Assembly (NCBI RefSeq): GCF_018139565.1
Contig: NZ_JAGSPK010000004.1
Location: 310,001-374,000, forward strand
DNA: 64,000 nt
Source: Cognatundibacterium rivi
GTDB lineage: Bacteria; Pseudomonadota; Gammaproteobacteria; Burkholderiales; Burkholderiaceae_D
Direction: 5' to 3'
Part shown: positions 35,590 to 45,200 of the stretch, piece by piece
Layout of the letters: every line of letters begins with the position of its first letter
Numbering within the stretch: the first letter of the stretch is position 1
Made by a program: the position numbers and the translations under genes
Notes under the pieces: generated by a model
Told to the model about the DNA's origin: nothing
The model's database searches: none
What the model saw: only the letters and a program-made list of their open reading frames with translations

Positions 35590-35817
35590 GTGCACGACTA
35601 TCGCTCGCTAATCCCAGAAGAGCTGGTTGAGCACAAATCGCTGATTCACGAGGGCGCCACCCAGAGTGCTGCCATATTTTATGCGAAAGGCATGACGCCG
35701 TTTGATGATGACGTTGCTTTTTCTGAGGCGGACGGGCTGCTTATTAGCCCAAGGTGGTCCCATTTTGAGCGTTTTAGAATTGGCATGATGTCTGCTCAAA
35801 GATGTTCAGACGACTAA
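35590..35817 (+). CDS. Small hypothetical protein (uncertain)
   Basis: A possible 75-residue protein from GTG 35590 with GAGAA about 7 nt upstream; a TTG at 35584 is also in frame. The sequence is soluble, mildly acidic and of normal composition (SLIPEELVEHKSLIHEGATQ, later LLISPRWSHFERFRIGMMSA). A good Rho-independent terminator begins 4 nt after its stop, which supports a short transcribed unit. I recognise no family. Another frame on the minus strand (35608-35799) overlaps it but lacks such support. It could be a small accessory-region gene or a remnant. Confidence 0.4.
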   Translation: MHDYRSLIPEELVEHKSLIHEGATQSAAIFYAKGMTPFDDDVAFSEADGLLISPRWSHFERFRIGMMSAQRCSDD

Positions 35818-35820
35818 ATA

Positions 35821-35855
35821 AAAAAGATCCAGCAGTAATATTGCTGGGTCTTTTT
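35821..35855 (+). terminator. Terminator after the small hypothetical gene
   Basis: A 14-bp stem with one G-U pair (35821-35834 with 35842-35855), 7-nt loop, ending in T5. It insulates the restriction operon from upstream transcription; the operon's own promoter should lie in 35856-36098, where I see no convincing consensus pair. Confidence 0.75.
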
Positions 35856-36098
35856 GCAATTTAAATCTCTACGATATATAAGTCAGCTTAAGTCTTTTTA
35901 TTTGAAAACTCAGCGCAGATAAACCTGGTGCATCTGGCTAGATGGCAAATCCCCGGTGTTTTTTATAAATCAATGCTAGGTAATGATAATTCGTGTTCTG
36001 ATTTGTGGTCTGATCGTCTATGATTATCAGCTTATAAATGACATGCACTTATCTCTGTGCGGGCATTGCTGAAAACCCTGCTGTGACGGAAGAATCAG

Positions 36099-37790
36099 AT
36101 GACAGATCAACACGAACAAGAATTTCTCAATAACTTAGAAAAAAAACTCTGGACCAGCGCCAATAAATTACTGCCCTCGCTCGACGCCGCCCAATACAAG
36201 CATGTGATGTTGGGCTTGGTATTTTTGAAGTATGTGTCGGATGCCTTTGATATTCGCCGCGATGAATTGCGCGCGCAGTTTGCCAACCCAGACCATGAAT
36301 ATTTTCTCGATCCTGCCGACTTCGATGGTGGCGCCGAAGGCGAAGACTATCAAGCGGAAGTGGCTGTCGAATTGGAAGTGCGCGACTACTACTTAGAAAC
36401 CAATACCTTCTGGGTGCCGCCCGTGGCGCGTTGGCAGTTTTTGCGTGACAACAATAAAGTCGTGATTGGTGGTGCTGAACTGCCCGTGCACATCAAAGGC
36501 GAGACCAAGCACATTAAGATTAGCTCGATTGGGCATCTGATTGATTACGCACTCGAAGCGATTGAGATTGATAATCAAAAGCTCAAAGGTGTTCTCAACA
36601 AGCGCTATACCCAACTGCAAATTGATCAAGCCAAACTCGGTGAGTTAATCGACTTGATTTCTACAATCCCTTTCAAACACGAATCGCTATCAAGCAAAGA
36701 TATTCTCGGCCATGTGTACGAATACTTCCTCGGCCAATTCGCTTTAGCCGAAGGTAAAAAAGGCGGGCAGTTCTACACGCCGAAAGCCATTGTCAGCCTC
36801 ATCGTGCAAATGCTCGAACCCTACAAAGGCCGCGTGTATGACCCTGCTATGGGCTCGGGTGGTTTCTTTGTGCAGTCAGAACAATTCATCACCGCCCACA
36901 AAGGCAAGATTGGCGATGTCTCCATCTACGGCCAAGAATACAACCACACCACCTGGCAGCTCGCTGCCATGAACATGGCAATTCGCGGTATCGATTTTAA
37001 TTTTGGTAAAGAGCCCGCCAACACCTACACCAACGATCAGCATCCCGACTTGCGTGCCGATTTTGTGATGGCCAATCCGCCCTTCAACATGAAGGAATGG
37101 GATAGCGGCGTCGATGATAATGACCCGCGCTGGGTCTACGGTCGCCCACCATCAGGCAATGCCAACTACGCGTGGTTGCAGCACATGCTTTACCACCTCG
37201 CTCCCAATGGCAGCATGGGTTTGTTGCTGGCCAATGGCTCCATGAGTTCAAACACCAGCGGTGAAGGCGATATTCGCAAAGCTTTAGTTGAAAACGATTT
37301 GGTCGAATGTATGGTGGCCTTACCAGGACAACTCTTCACCAACACACAAATCCCCGCTTGTATTTGGTTCCTCACAAAAAACAAAAACGCCCGCACCGCA
37401 GCCAGTGGCCGTCAACTCATCGACCGCAGAAACAAAGTGCTCTTCATCGACGCTCGCAATCTCGGCTATATGAAAGACCGCGTCCTGCGCGACTTCACGC
37501 AAGAAGATCTCAACAAAATTTGCGATGTCTACCACGCATGGCAAACAGGTAAAGACTACGCAGATCAAAAAGGATTTTGTTCTAGCGCGAATCTAGCAGA
37601 CATACAAAAACACGACTACGTACTGACTCCAGGACGTTATATCGGTGCGAAAGATGTGGCGGATGATGGCGAAGCTTTTGCCGACAAAATGGCGCGTTTG
37701 ACTGCGCGGTTGAAAATGCAGTTTGAAGACAGTGATCGTTTGGAAGTGGAGATTAAGAAGAACTTGGCGGGGTTGGGTTATGAGTTCTGA
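36099..37790 (+). CDS. hsdM: Type I restriction-modification methyltransferase subunit HsdM
   Basis: The 563-residue protein starts at ATG 36099 with GGAAG upstream. The HsdM N-terminal helical domain (about 10-150) is followed by the N6-adenine methyltransferase domain: GQFYTPKAIVSLIV, the SAM-binding motif DPAMGSGGFFVQSE (about 248-261) and the catalytic NPPF motif at about 326-329 in FVMANPPFNMKEWD. With HsdS it methylates adenine within a bipartite site; with HsdR it forms the restriction enzyme. Its 3' end overlaps hsdS by 11 nt (ATGAGTTCTGA), so translation is coupled. Confidence 0.95.
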   Translation: MTDQHEQEFLNNLEKKLWTSANKLLPSLDAAQYKHVMLGLVFLKYVSDAFDIRRDELRAQFANPDHEYFLDPADFDGGAEGEDYQAEVAVELEVRDYYLETNTFWVPPVARWQFLRDNNKVVIGGAELPVHIKGETKHIKISSIGHLIDYALEAIEIDNQKLKGVLNKRYTQLQIDQAKLGELIDLISTIPFKHESLSSKDILGHVYEYFLGQFALAEGKKGGQFYTPKAIVSLIVQMLEPYKGRVYDPAMGSGGFFVQSEQFITAHKGKIGDVSIYGQEYNHTTWQLAAMNMAIRGIDFNFGKEPANTYTNDQHPDLRADFVMANPPFNMKEWDSGVDDNDPRWVYGRPPSGNANYAWLQHMLYHLAPNGSMGLLLANGSMSSNTSGEGDIRKALVENDLVECMVALPGQLFTNTQIPACIWFLTKNKNARTAASGRQLIDRRNKVLFIDARNLGYMKDRVLRDFTQEDLNKICDVYHAWQTGKDYADQKGFCSSANLADIQKHDYVLTPGRYIGAKDVADDGEAFADKMARLTARLKMQFEDSDRLEVEIKKNLAGLGYEF

Positions 37791-39192
37791 GTGGAAAGAA
37801 ATGACCTTAGGTGACGTTACCCAATGGCATTCCGGTGGAACACCAAAGAAAGACGTTGCCAAATATTGGAATGGAGATATTCCTTGGATTTCAGCAAATT
37901 CAATGCATGGAACAAGATTCTATGATTCTGAACTCAAAATTACTTCTGATGGCTTAAATAACGGATCTCGATTAGCGAGCAAGGATTCTGTTCTGTTGTT
38001 GGTACGAGGAGGTGCATTGCATAACCGTCTGCCCGTCGGCATCGCAATGAGAGATGTCGCATTTAATCAAGATGTGAAATCATTAGTTGCCGATCCAAAA
38101 ATTCTTTCGTCATGGTACTTGTTGTATTGGCTTGTTGGAAACGAAAGATACTTACTGGACTCAATTGTTGAAGAAACTGGTATCGGTGCAGGTAAATTGG
38201 ATACGAAAAGAATGCAATCGCTCCCAATTCGTATTCCTACGATATCCACTCAGAATCAAATTGTGAAAGTGTTTAAAAGTATCGATGACAAAATCGAACT
38301 CAACCGCCAAGCCAACCAAACCCTAGAACAAATCGCACAAGCCCTCTTCAAAAGCTGGTTTGTCGATTTCGAACCCACACGCGCCAAGATCGCCGCCAAA
38401 GAAGCGGGCGCATCGCCTAAAGAAATCGAACGCGCCGCCATGTGCGCCATCAGCGGCAAAACCCCAGACCAACTAACCCAACTACCACCAGAAACCCAAC
38501 AAAACCTAAAAACCACCGCAGCCCTATTCCCAGATGCTTTGGTGGATTCGGCATTGGGGAATGTGCCAGAGGGATGGGAGGTCAAAGAAGTAAAACAGTT
38601 AGCGGAAAAAATTTCCAAAGGAACGACACCGACTAAATCTGATGAAGCTACTGCGCGAGACGAGAAAACCATTCCTTTTTTGAAGGTACGAGACATCTCT
38701 GATCTAGGTGAAGTTTCAAGAACGGATTTAGATAAAATTTCTGAATCTGTCCACACAGGCTCCCTGAAGCGTTCTATTTTATTGACTAATGATTTGCTTT
38801 TTTCGATCGCTGGTACGATTGGGCGAGTCGCACTAGTTGAGGAAGATTTAAACAACAGCAACTGCAATCAAGCACTCGCCTATATTCGACTGAAAGAAAC
38901 CGATAAGCATTTGGAACTATGTCGACTCTATTTGAGGAGTCCAATGATTCAAGAGGAAGTTGCTTCGAAAGTCGTTCAAGGTGTACAGGCTAACTTTAGC
39001 CTTACGGCACTTGGTGAGATTAAACTTCTGATTCTAAATAATGTTTTGTTAGAAGTTTTTGAAGTTCAAGTTGGTACGCTTTGTAAACAACAACGTATTC
39101 TGAGTGCCCAGAGTAGGCGCTTAGCTGAAATGCGCGACACGTTGTTACCAAAGTTGCTGTCTGGGGAAATAGAGGTGTCGAATGTCGATTGA
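37780..39192 (+). CDS. hsdS: Type I restriction specificity subunit HsdS
   Basis: Starts at ATG 37780 inside the hsdM stop and encodes 470 residues. It has two target-recognition domains (about 5-155 and 265-405), each opening with a W/EW...LG segment and each followed by a conserved helical spacer: KSIDDKIELNRQANQTLEQI after the first, and QQRILSAQSRRLAEMRDTLLPKLLSGEI after the second. This sets the bipartite DNA site. The central conserved block is compositionally very different from the recognition domains: 38461-38520 has only three G and three T in 60 nt. That mosaic fits exchange of recognition domains by recombination. Its stop overlaps the SIR2 gene by 11 nt. Confidence 0.93.
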   Translation: MSSEWKEMTLGDVTQWHSGGTPKKDVAKYWNGDIPWISANSMHGTRFYDSELKITSDGLNNGSRLASKDSVLLLVRGGALHNRLPVGIAMRDVAFNQDVKSLVADPKILSSWYLLYWLVGNERYLLDSIVEETGIGAGKLDTKRMQSLPIRIPTISTQNQIVKVFKSIDDKIELNRQANQTLEQIAQALFKSWFVDFEPTRAKIAAKEAGASPKEIERAAMCAISGKTPDQLTQLPPETQQNLKTTAALFPDALVDSALGNVPEGWEVKEVKQLAEKISKGTTPTKSDEATARDEKTIPFLKVRDISDLGEVSRTDLDKISESVHTGSLKRSILLTNDLLFSIAGTIGRVALVEEDLNNSNCNQALAYIRLKETDKHLELCRLYLRSPMIQEEVASKVVQGVQANFSLTALGEIKLLILNNVLLEVFEVQVGTLCKQQRILSAQSRRLAEMRDTLLPKLLSGEIEVSNVD

Positions 39193-40345
39193 AAAAGTAA
39201 AAAAGAGCACTGAGTTAATTGAAACGGTCGAACGTTTTTTACAAACAGGGTACGAGGCAAATCAACAGTTCAATGAAGCAATTGATGGCGAAGAGCCACT
39301 TATAGTCAGAAGCATTAAGGAACCTGACAATGAATATCGCTACGACGCCAGCGAAATTCTTTACTGGGTTGATCGAAATGCTTACTGGGATGAATTCGAT
39401 AGTTGGAATGGCGAGCAAATCAAAGACAAGTATTCGGTTTGCATTAAATTTATTAAGGAAACTGACCAAGCTGCGGTTTTTCTAGATCTTGTCGCGCTTA
39501 TTCGCAAGAAAAAAATTGCGCCATTTTTGGGGGCTGGCGTTTCTCGCGCTGCGGGATACCCATTATGGGGCGAAGCCTTGCAATCACTTTGCAAAAAAAT
39601 CACCAGTATTGACGAGACTACTTTTCAAGCGCTACTTAAGGACACCAAATATCTAGAGGCGGCACAAGCCATCGCAGATGCCTCACAGGTTCAGTTAAAT
39701 AACTATGTCCAAACTACGTTTCGTACTAAGTTTGAAAACGAAGAGGATCGTGAGCAGATTCCACGAATATTTAAACACCTTTACAGACTCGCTAACGGCT
39801 GCATCATTACCACCAATTTTGATCCGCTTATTGAAGAGACGTTTAAATTGAAAGGCGCTCCGTTGACCGACGCATATATGTATGGTCTGCAAGCGGGCAA
39901 TAATTTTGTCCAAAGACTGCTAAAGGGTGATCGCTGCATCTTGAAGTTACATGGCGATGCAAGTCAATCTTCGTCTTATGTATTTACAGCAGAGCAGTAT
40001 CAAAACGCTTACGGCGATCCTATCGATTTTAGTAAGCAACTGCCCCGCGCTTTACGCCAAATTTATATTTCAAATTCTTTGCTTTTTCTAGGTTGCTCAT
40101 TAAATCAAGATAAAACGCTTGAGCTATTTCAGCAGGTAAAAACGAGTGCAGAGTTCGATATACCTGAGCATTTCGCGTTCTTACCTGACACTAATGAACC
40201 GTCCGAAAGACAAGCTACCGAGGAACGATTGTTGATGTTGAACATTCGTCCAATCTGGTACTCTAGCGACAATTACCATGCATTGCTTCCGTTGCTTGTT
40301 GAGTTAGCGATTGATATCTCTGAGCATCGCCTGAACCTCAAATAA
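39182..40345 (+). CDS. SIR2-domain protein within the restriction operon
   Basis: The 387-residue protein starts at ATG 39182, overlapping the hsdS stop by 11 nt (ATGTCGATTGA). Residues 1-105 form an acidic N-terminal region with no family I recognise. Residues 110-320 are a SIR2_2-type domain: IAPFLGAGVSRAAGYPLWG with GAG at 117-119, CIITTNFDPLIEE with N212 and D214, KLHGDA with the catalytic His257, and LLFLGCSLNQDKT. The residues that in bacterial defence sirtuins bind and cleave NAD+ are therefore all present. Such domains act as abortive-infection NADases. Here it sits between hsdS and hsdR, so it may be triggered through the restriction complex; that is inference. Confidence 0.85.
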   Translation: MSIEKVKKSTELIETVERFLQTGYEANQQFNEAIDGEEPLIVRSIKEPDNEYRYDASEILYWVDRNAYWDEFDSWNGEQIKDKYSVCIKFIKETDQAAVFLDLVALIRKKKIAPFLGAGVSRAAGYPLWGEALQSLCKKITSIDETTFQALLKDTKYLEAAQAIADASQVQLNNYVQTTFRTKFENEEDREQIPRIFKHLYRLANGCIITTNFDPLIEETFKLKGAPLTDAYMYGLQAGNNFVQRLLKGDRCILKLHGDASQSSSYVFTAEQYQNAYGDPIDFSKQLPRALRQIYISNSLLFLGCSLNQDKTLELFQQVKTSAEFDIPEHFAFLPDTNEPSERQATEERLLMLNIRPIWYSSDNYHALLPLLVELAIDISEHRLNLK

Positions 40346-40367
40346 ACAGAATTAAAGACCGAACGTT

Positions 40368-42284
40368 ATGCTTGAACTTAACTCCTTAACCGATATTGCC
40401 GCTTTGCGCGAAAGCGTAGATATCGAATGCAAACTCGCCCAGGGTCGTGATGGCAAAGGCGGTTTACCGAATGATCTCTGGGAGACTTACAGCGCATTTG
40501 CGAATACTTCTGGTGGCGACATTTTTTTGGGATTAAAGGAAAATAAAGATCTTAGTTTTGATCTGCGCGGTGTAGAAAATGCAGAAAAGGTACTAGAAGA
40601 TTTTTGGAATAACCTAAACAATCCTCAGAAAGTAAGCGCTAACCTGTTACGTGACGCCATGGTCAAGGTGATCACGATTGAAGGAATGCGCCTGATACAC
40701 ATTCACGTGCCACAAGCGAGTCGTCAGCAGAAACCCGTTTTCGTCAATAATAATCCTCTGACAGGAACATTTAAGCGCTTAGGCAGTGGCGATATGAAAT
40801 TGCAGCGCGATGCTGTGAGTCGTCTTTTGGCGGAGCAGAGTGAAGAGAGCCGCGACGCAGAGATTTTGGTGGGCTATTCGATTGAGGATCTTGATCTCGA
40901 TAGTTTACGCGTCTACCGAAATATGTACAGTACTCGTGCGCCTGATCATCCTTGGAACAAGGTCGATAATCAGGAATTTCTTAAACAAATTGCTGCATGG
41001 AGAAAAGATCGTGTCTCTGGGGTAAGTGGCATTACGAGGGCTGGTCTGCTAATGTTTGGACAATACCAACCGATTCAAGAGGCTTTTCCAAACTACATGG
41101 TCGACTATCAGGAAAGACCAGAGGCGAAGACGGAAGCGCGTTGGATAGATCGGATCGTTCCGGATGGTACATGGTCTGGGAATGTTTTTGACTTCTATCA
41201 GAAGGTTATTCGTAAGCTGACCGCTGACTTAAAGGTACCCTTTGTACTTGAAGGAGATCAGCGTCAAGACGATACTTTGGTGCACAAAGCCCTGCGCGAA
41301 GCATTAGTTAATACTTTAATTCACGCTGATTATTCCGGTCGTGCTTCAATTCTAATTGTCAAACGGCCTGACATGTTTGGCTTTCGTAATCCAGGCCTGA
41401 TGCGCATTTCAATTGAGACTGCTGTTAAAGGTAGTGAGAGCGACTGCAGGAATCGTATTCTACAAAACCTATTTCGCTTCGTCGGTTTAGGCGAAAATGC
41501 AGGTTCAGGATTGCCGAAGATTTTCGATGGCTGGAAGAGCCAGCATTGGCGGCAGCCTCTACTCAAGGAAAAAACAGTTCCCAATGATCAAACGCTACTA
41601 GAGTTACATGCCCTTAGTTTAATCCCTGAAAAGACAATTCAATTCTTGAGGAAGTCGATAGGTTCAGCTGAATTTGATTCATTGAATGAGACAGAGCGAC
41701 TTGTTTTAGCCACGGCACACATTGAAAGCACGGTCGATCACCGCCGATTGATGCAGGTACTGGATATTCACCCAAAGGATCTATCTGCTACCTTTAGCGG
41801 CTTGATTGAACGAGGGTATCTTTTGCAGGATGGTGCGGGGCGAGGAACGATTTATTTCCTTGCTTCCGCTCGGCTCAATGATGATATTAAGGAAATTTTT
41901 GGCGATGACTTCTTTGATGACCCTAAGGAAACATTGAGCGGCACAGGATCGAGTGATAGCTCTGGGGGTTTGAACCTTAACTCTGGGGGTTTGAGTGATA
42001 GCTCTGGGGGGGGCGTACTTAAGCGAGTTGCCGAACCGGTTGCATCTAAGAAGAAAGTGTCGAGAGAGATTGTTGTAAAGACGATCCTTGAGCTTTGTCA
42101 AGATAGGGCCTGCACTCTAGAGGAATTGGCGTCACTACTTAATAGATCCACAAACGTGATCCGAAAAGACTATCTCCAACCGATGTTAAAAGCGAAATTG
42201 TTGCTCTATAAGTATCCAACCAAACCAAATCACCCAGATCAAGCATATCGGACTGTCAAAGAAGAGCTGGCAAATGATCACTGA
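40368..42284 (+). CDS. AlbA_2 (Schlafen-like) and ATPase-domain protein, RecG-related (COG2865 type)
   Basis: Encodes 638 residues, 22 nt after the SIR2 gene. Residues 10-135 are an AlbA_2/Schlafen-type domain (VDIECKLAQGRDGKGGLPND, then SAFANTSGGDIFLGLKENKD, with VFVNNNPLTGTFKRLGSGD). Residues 300-400 are a GHKL/HATPase_c_4-type domain (REALVNTLIHADYSG, FGFRNPGLM, GLGENAGSGLPKIF). A Ser/Gly linker (about 525-549) is followed by a C-terminal winged helix (about 565-635). Proteins of this build are annotated as putative transcriptional regulators or helicases and recur beside type I restriction genes; their activity is not established. The linker is encoded by a tandem repeat with a G8 tract. 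The stop overlaps hsdR by 11 nt. Confidence 0.8.
   Translation: MLELNSLTDIAALRESVDIECKLAQGRDGKGGLPNDLWETYSAFANTSGGDIFLGLKENKDLSFDLRGVENAEKVLEDFWNNLNNPQKVSANLLRDAMVKVITIEGMRLIHIHVPQASRQQKPVFVNNNPLTGTFKRLGSGDMKLQRDAVSRLLAEQSEESRDAEILVGYSIEDLDLDSLRVYRNMYSTRAPDHPWNKVDNQEFLKQIAAWRKDRVSGVSGITRAGLLMFGQYQPIQEAFPNYMVDYQERPEAKTEARWIDRIVPDGTWSGNVFDFYQKVIRKLTADLKVPFVLEGDQRQDDTLVHKALREALVNTLIHADYSGRASILIVKRPDMFGFRNPGLMRISIETAVKGSESDCRNRILQNLFRFVGLGENAGSGLPKIFDGWKSQHWRQPLLKEKTVPNDQTLLELHALSLIPEKTIQFLRKSIGSAEFDSLNETERLVLATAHIESTVDHRRLMQVLDIHPKDLSATFSGLIERGYLLQDGAGRGTIYFLASARLNDDIKEIFGDDFFDDPKETLSGTGSSDSSGGLNLNSGGLSDSSGGGVLKRVAEPVASKKKVSREIVVKTILELCQDRACTLEELASLLNRSTNVIRKDYLQPMLKAKLLLYKYPTKPNHPDQAYRTVKEELANDH
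41951..42013 (+). repeat. 42-bp tandem duplication ending in a G8 tract inside the AlbA_2 gene
   Basis: An 18-nt block beginning GAGTGATAGC starts at 41951 and again at 41993, 42 nt (14 codons) apart. A further CTCTGGGGG copy lies at 41981-41989. The second unit ends in eight consecutive G (42006-42013). It codes for the Ser/Gly linker. The in-frame unit length permits length change, and the G tract could slip out of frame. Confidence 0.85.
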
Positions 42285-45200
42285 AGAGCAACTAGAACAA
42301 CTCTGCCTGAACTGGTTTCAAGAAATCGGTTATGACTATGTCTGCGGTTATGACATTGCACCTGATGGTGTTAGCCCTGAGCGTGCTGATTATCGTCAGA
42401 TTATTTTGCCAGCACGTTTATTTTCGGCTCTTCAAAAAATCAATCCACAAATTCCCGTCGCCACACTAGAACAAGTCGCGCTGCACATCGCTAAGCCGGA
42501 AACGCCGATCCTGATCAAGAATAACAAAGCTTTTCATCAGCTTTTGCTGGAAGGCGTGAAGGTGGAATTTAAATCGCAGGAAGTTGATGCCAACGGCAAT
42601 GCTGAGAGCAAGATCGACTATGTGCAATTGATTGATTTTGCCAATGTTCGTAATAATGAATTTTTGGTCGTCAATCAATATTCTTTGGCTGGCAGCAAAG
42701 GTAATCGTCGCCCTGATGTGTTGGTGTTTATTAACGGCATTCCGCTCGCAGTGTTGGAGCTGAAAAATCCCGCCGATCAAAACGCCGATATCTGGCAAGC
42801 GTTTCAGCAGATACAAACCTATAAAGAAGAAATTCCCGATCTGTTTATTTTTAATGAAGCGGTGGTGGTGAGCGATGGTTTGATTGCGCGGGTGGGTTCA
42901 CTGACTTCTAACAAAGAACGTTTTTTACCTTGGCGCACGGTGGCGAATGAGCATGATAAGCCGCTGTTTGAATTTCATTTAGAGACTTTGGTGAAGGGCT
43001 TTTTTAAACCCGATTTATTCCTTGATTACATCCGCTATTTCATTTTGTTTGAACAAGATGACGACAATATCATTAAGAAAATTGCGGGCTATCATCAGTT
43101 TCATGCCGTGCGCGAGGCGGTGCGTGCGACCGTGATTGCGGCACAGCGTCCCGATGGGCGCAGCATTGCTCAACCGCGTGCCAATTACGCCAATGAGGTG
43201 GTGGCGGGATCAGGTAAAGCGGGCGTGGTGTGGCATACGCAAGGTTCGGGTAAGTCGATTTCTATGCTGTGTTATGCGGCGAAACTGCTGGCGCAGCCTG
43301 AGATGAATAATCCGACCATCGTGGTGGTGACCGATAGAAATGATCTGGACGGTCAACTCTACAATACCTTTTGCATGGCGCAAGAAGCGCTGAAGCAAAC
43401 GCCAGTGCAAGCGGGTGATCGTGATGATTTGCGTGAATTACTCAGTTCACGTCAGGCAGGCGGCATTATTTTTACGACGGTGCAAAAGTTCGCATTGCTG
43501 GGTGAGGAAAGCGCGCATCCGGTTTTATCGACGCGCCATAACATTGTCGTGGTCAGCGATGAAGCGCATCGTAGTCAATATGGCGACAAAGCAAAATTCA
43601 ATACCAAAACAGGACAATACACCTTTGGCTATTCCAGGCACATGCACGATGCATTGCCGGAAGCGTCGTTCATCGGCTTTACAGGCACACCAATTGATTC
43701 TGCTGACAAAGACACTAAGGCGGTGTTTGGTGACTATGTTTCTATCTACGATATTCAAGATGCGGTGGATGATGGCGCAACAGTGCCTATCTATTACGAA
43801 TCACGTCTCGCAAAACTCGATATCAATCAGAATGAGATAGAAACACTGAATGAAGAAGTCGATGAAGTCATCGAAGATGAGGAAGATGTCGCCACGCGTG
43901 AAAGCACCAAGTCGCAATGGGCGGCCTTAGAAAAATTGGTCGGTAGCGAACCACGCATGCAGCAAGTCGGTAAAGACTTGGTCGCGCATTTTGAAAGCCG
44001 CATCGCCAGCATGCCGGGCAAAGCCATGATCGTCTGTATGAGCCGTGAAATCTGCGTCGATATGTATGACGCGATCGTGGCGATCAAACCAGAATGGCAC
44101 GATGCAGACCCAACCAAAGGCGCGATTAAAATTGTGATGACGGGGACTGCGTCCGACAAATCAAAACTGCAGCCACACATTTACAACAAAGACACCAAAA
44201 AGCTGTTTGAGAAACGCTTTAAAGATGTGAACGATCCTCTGCAATTAGTGATCGTGTGCGATATGTGGCTGACAGGTTTTGATGCACCCAATTGCCATAC
44301 GATGTACATCGATAAACCGATGAAAGGGCATAACCTGATGCAAGCCATCGCGCGGGTGAATCGCGTATTCAAAGATAAACCGGGCGGTTTGGTGGTGGAC
44401 TATATCGGTATCGCCAGCGAGCTCAAAAAAGCGCTATCGACGTATACGAATTCGCAAGGTAAGGGCAAGCCAACCCACGATACACATGAAGCCTATGCAA
44501 TCTTGCTAGAGAAGATGGAAGTGGTCCACGCCATGTTCCATGGCTTTGATTACAGTCAGTTTGAAACCAAGGCCTTGCAACTTTTGCCGGGTGCGATGAA
44601 CCATTTATTGGGCTTGAAAGGCGCTAATGGCGAGCTTGATGGTAAGAAGCGCTTTCTTGACGTGATGGCGGCCCTGAGTAAGGCATATACCCTATGCAGT
44701 ACGCTCGATGAAGTGAATCCGATCAAAAAGGAAATTGCCTTCTTAAGCGCGGTAAAGCATGCGATTACGAAGTTCACGACGATTGATAAGCGACGTACAG
44801 ATGAAGAACGGAATAGTGCGCTGAAACAAATCATCGACAATGCCATCATCGCCGATGGCGTGGACGATATCTTTAAAATGGTGGGCTTGGATAAACCGAA
44901 TATCGGCCTGTTATCACCTGAATTTTTGGACGACGTTGCCAATCTGCCGCAGAAAAACCTTGCGGTAGAGTTGCTGGAAAAATTGCTACGCGACGAAGTG
45001 AAGGCGCGCATGAAAACCGATGTGGTCTCCGAGAAAAAATACTCAGATCGCATTTTGGAAACACTACGCAAATACCACAATCGCGCCATCGAAACGGCGC
45101 AGGTCGTCGAAGAGATGATCCAGATGGCTAAAGATATGGCGCTCGATGCAGAGCAAGCCGCCAAGCTGGGCCTCAACGCAGACGAGATCGCGTTCTATCG

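Noticed and set aside
35608-35799. A 63-residue minus-strand frame opposite the small hypothetical gene
   Set aside because: No ribosome-binding site and no terminator on its side; the plus-strand frame has the better support.
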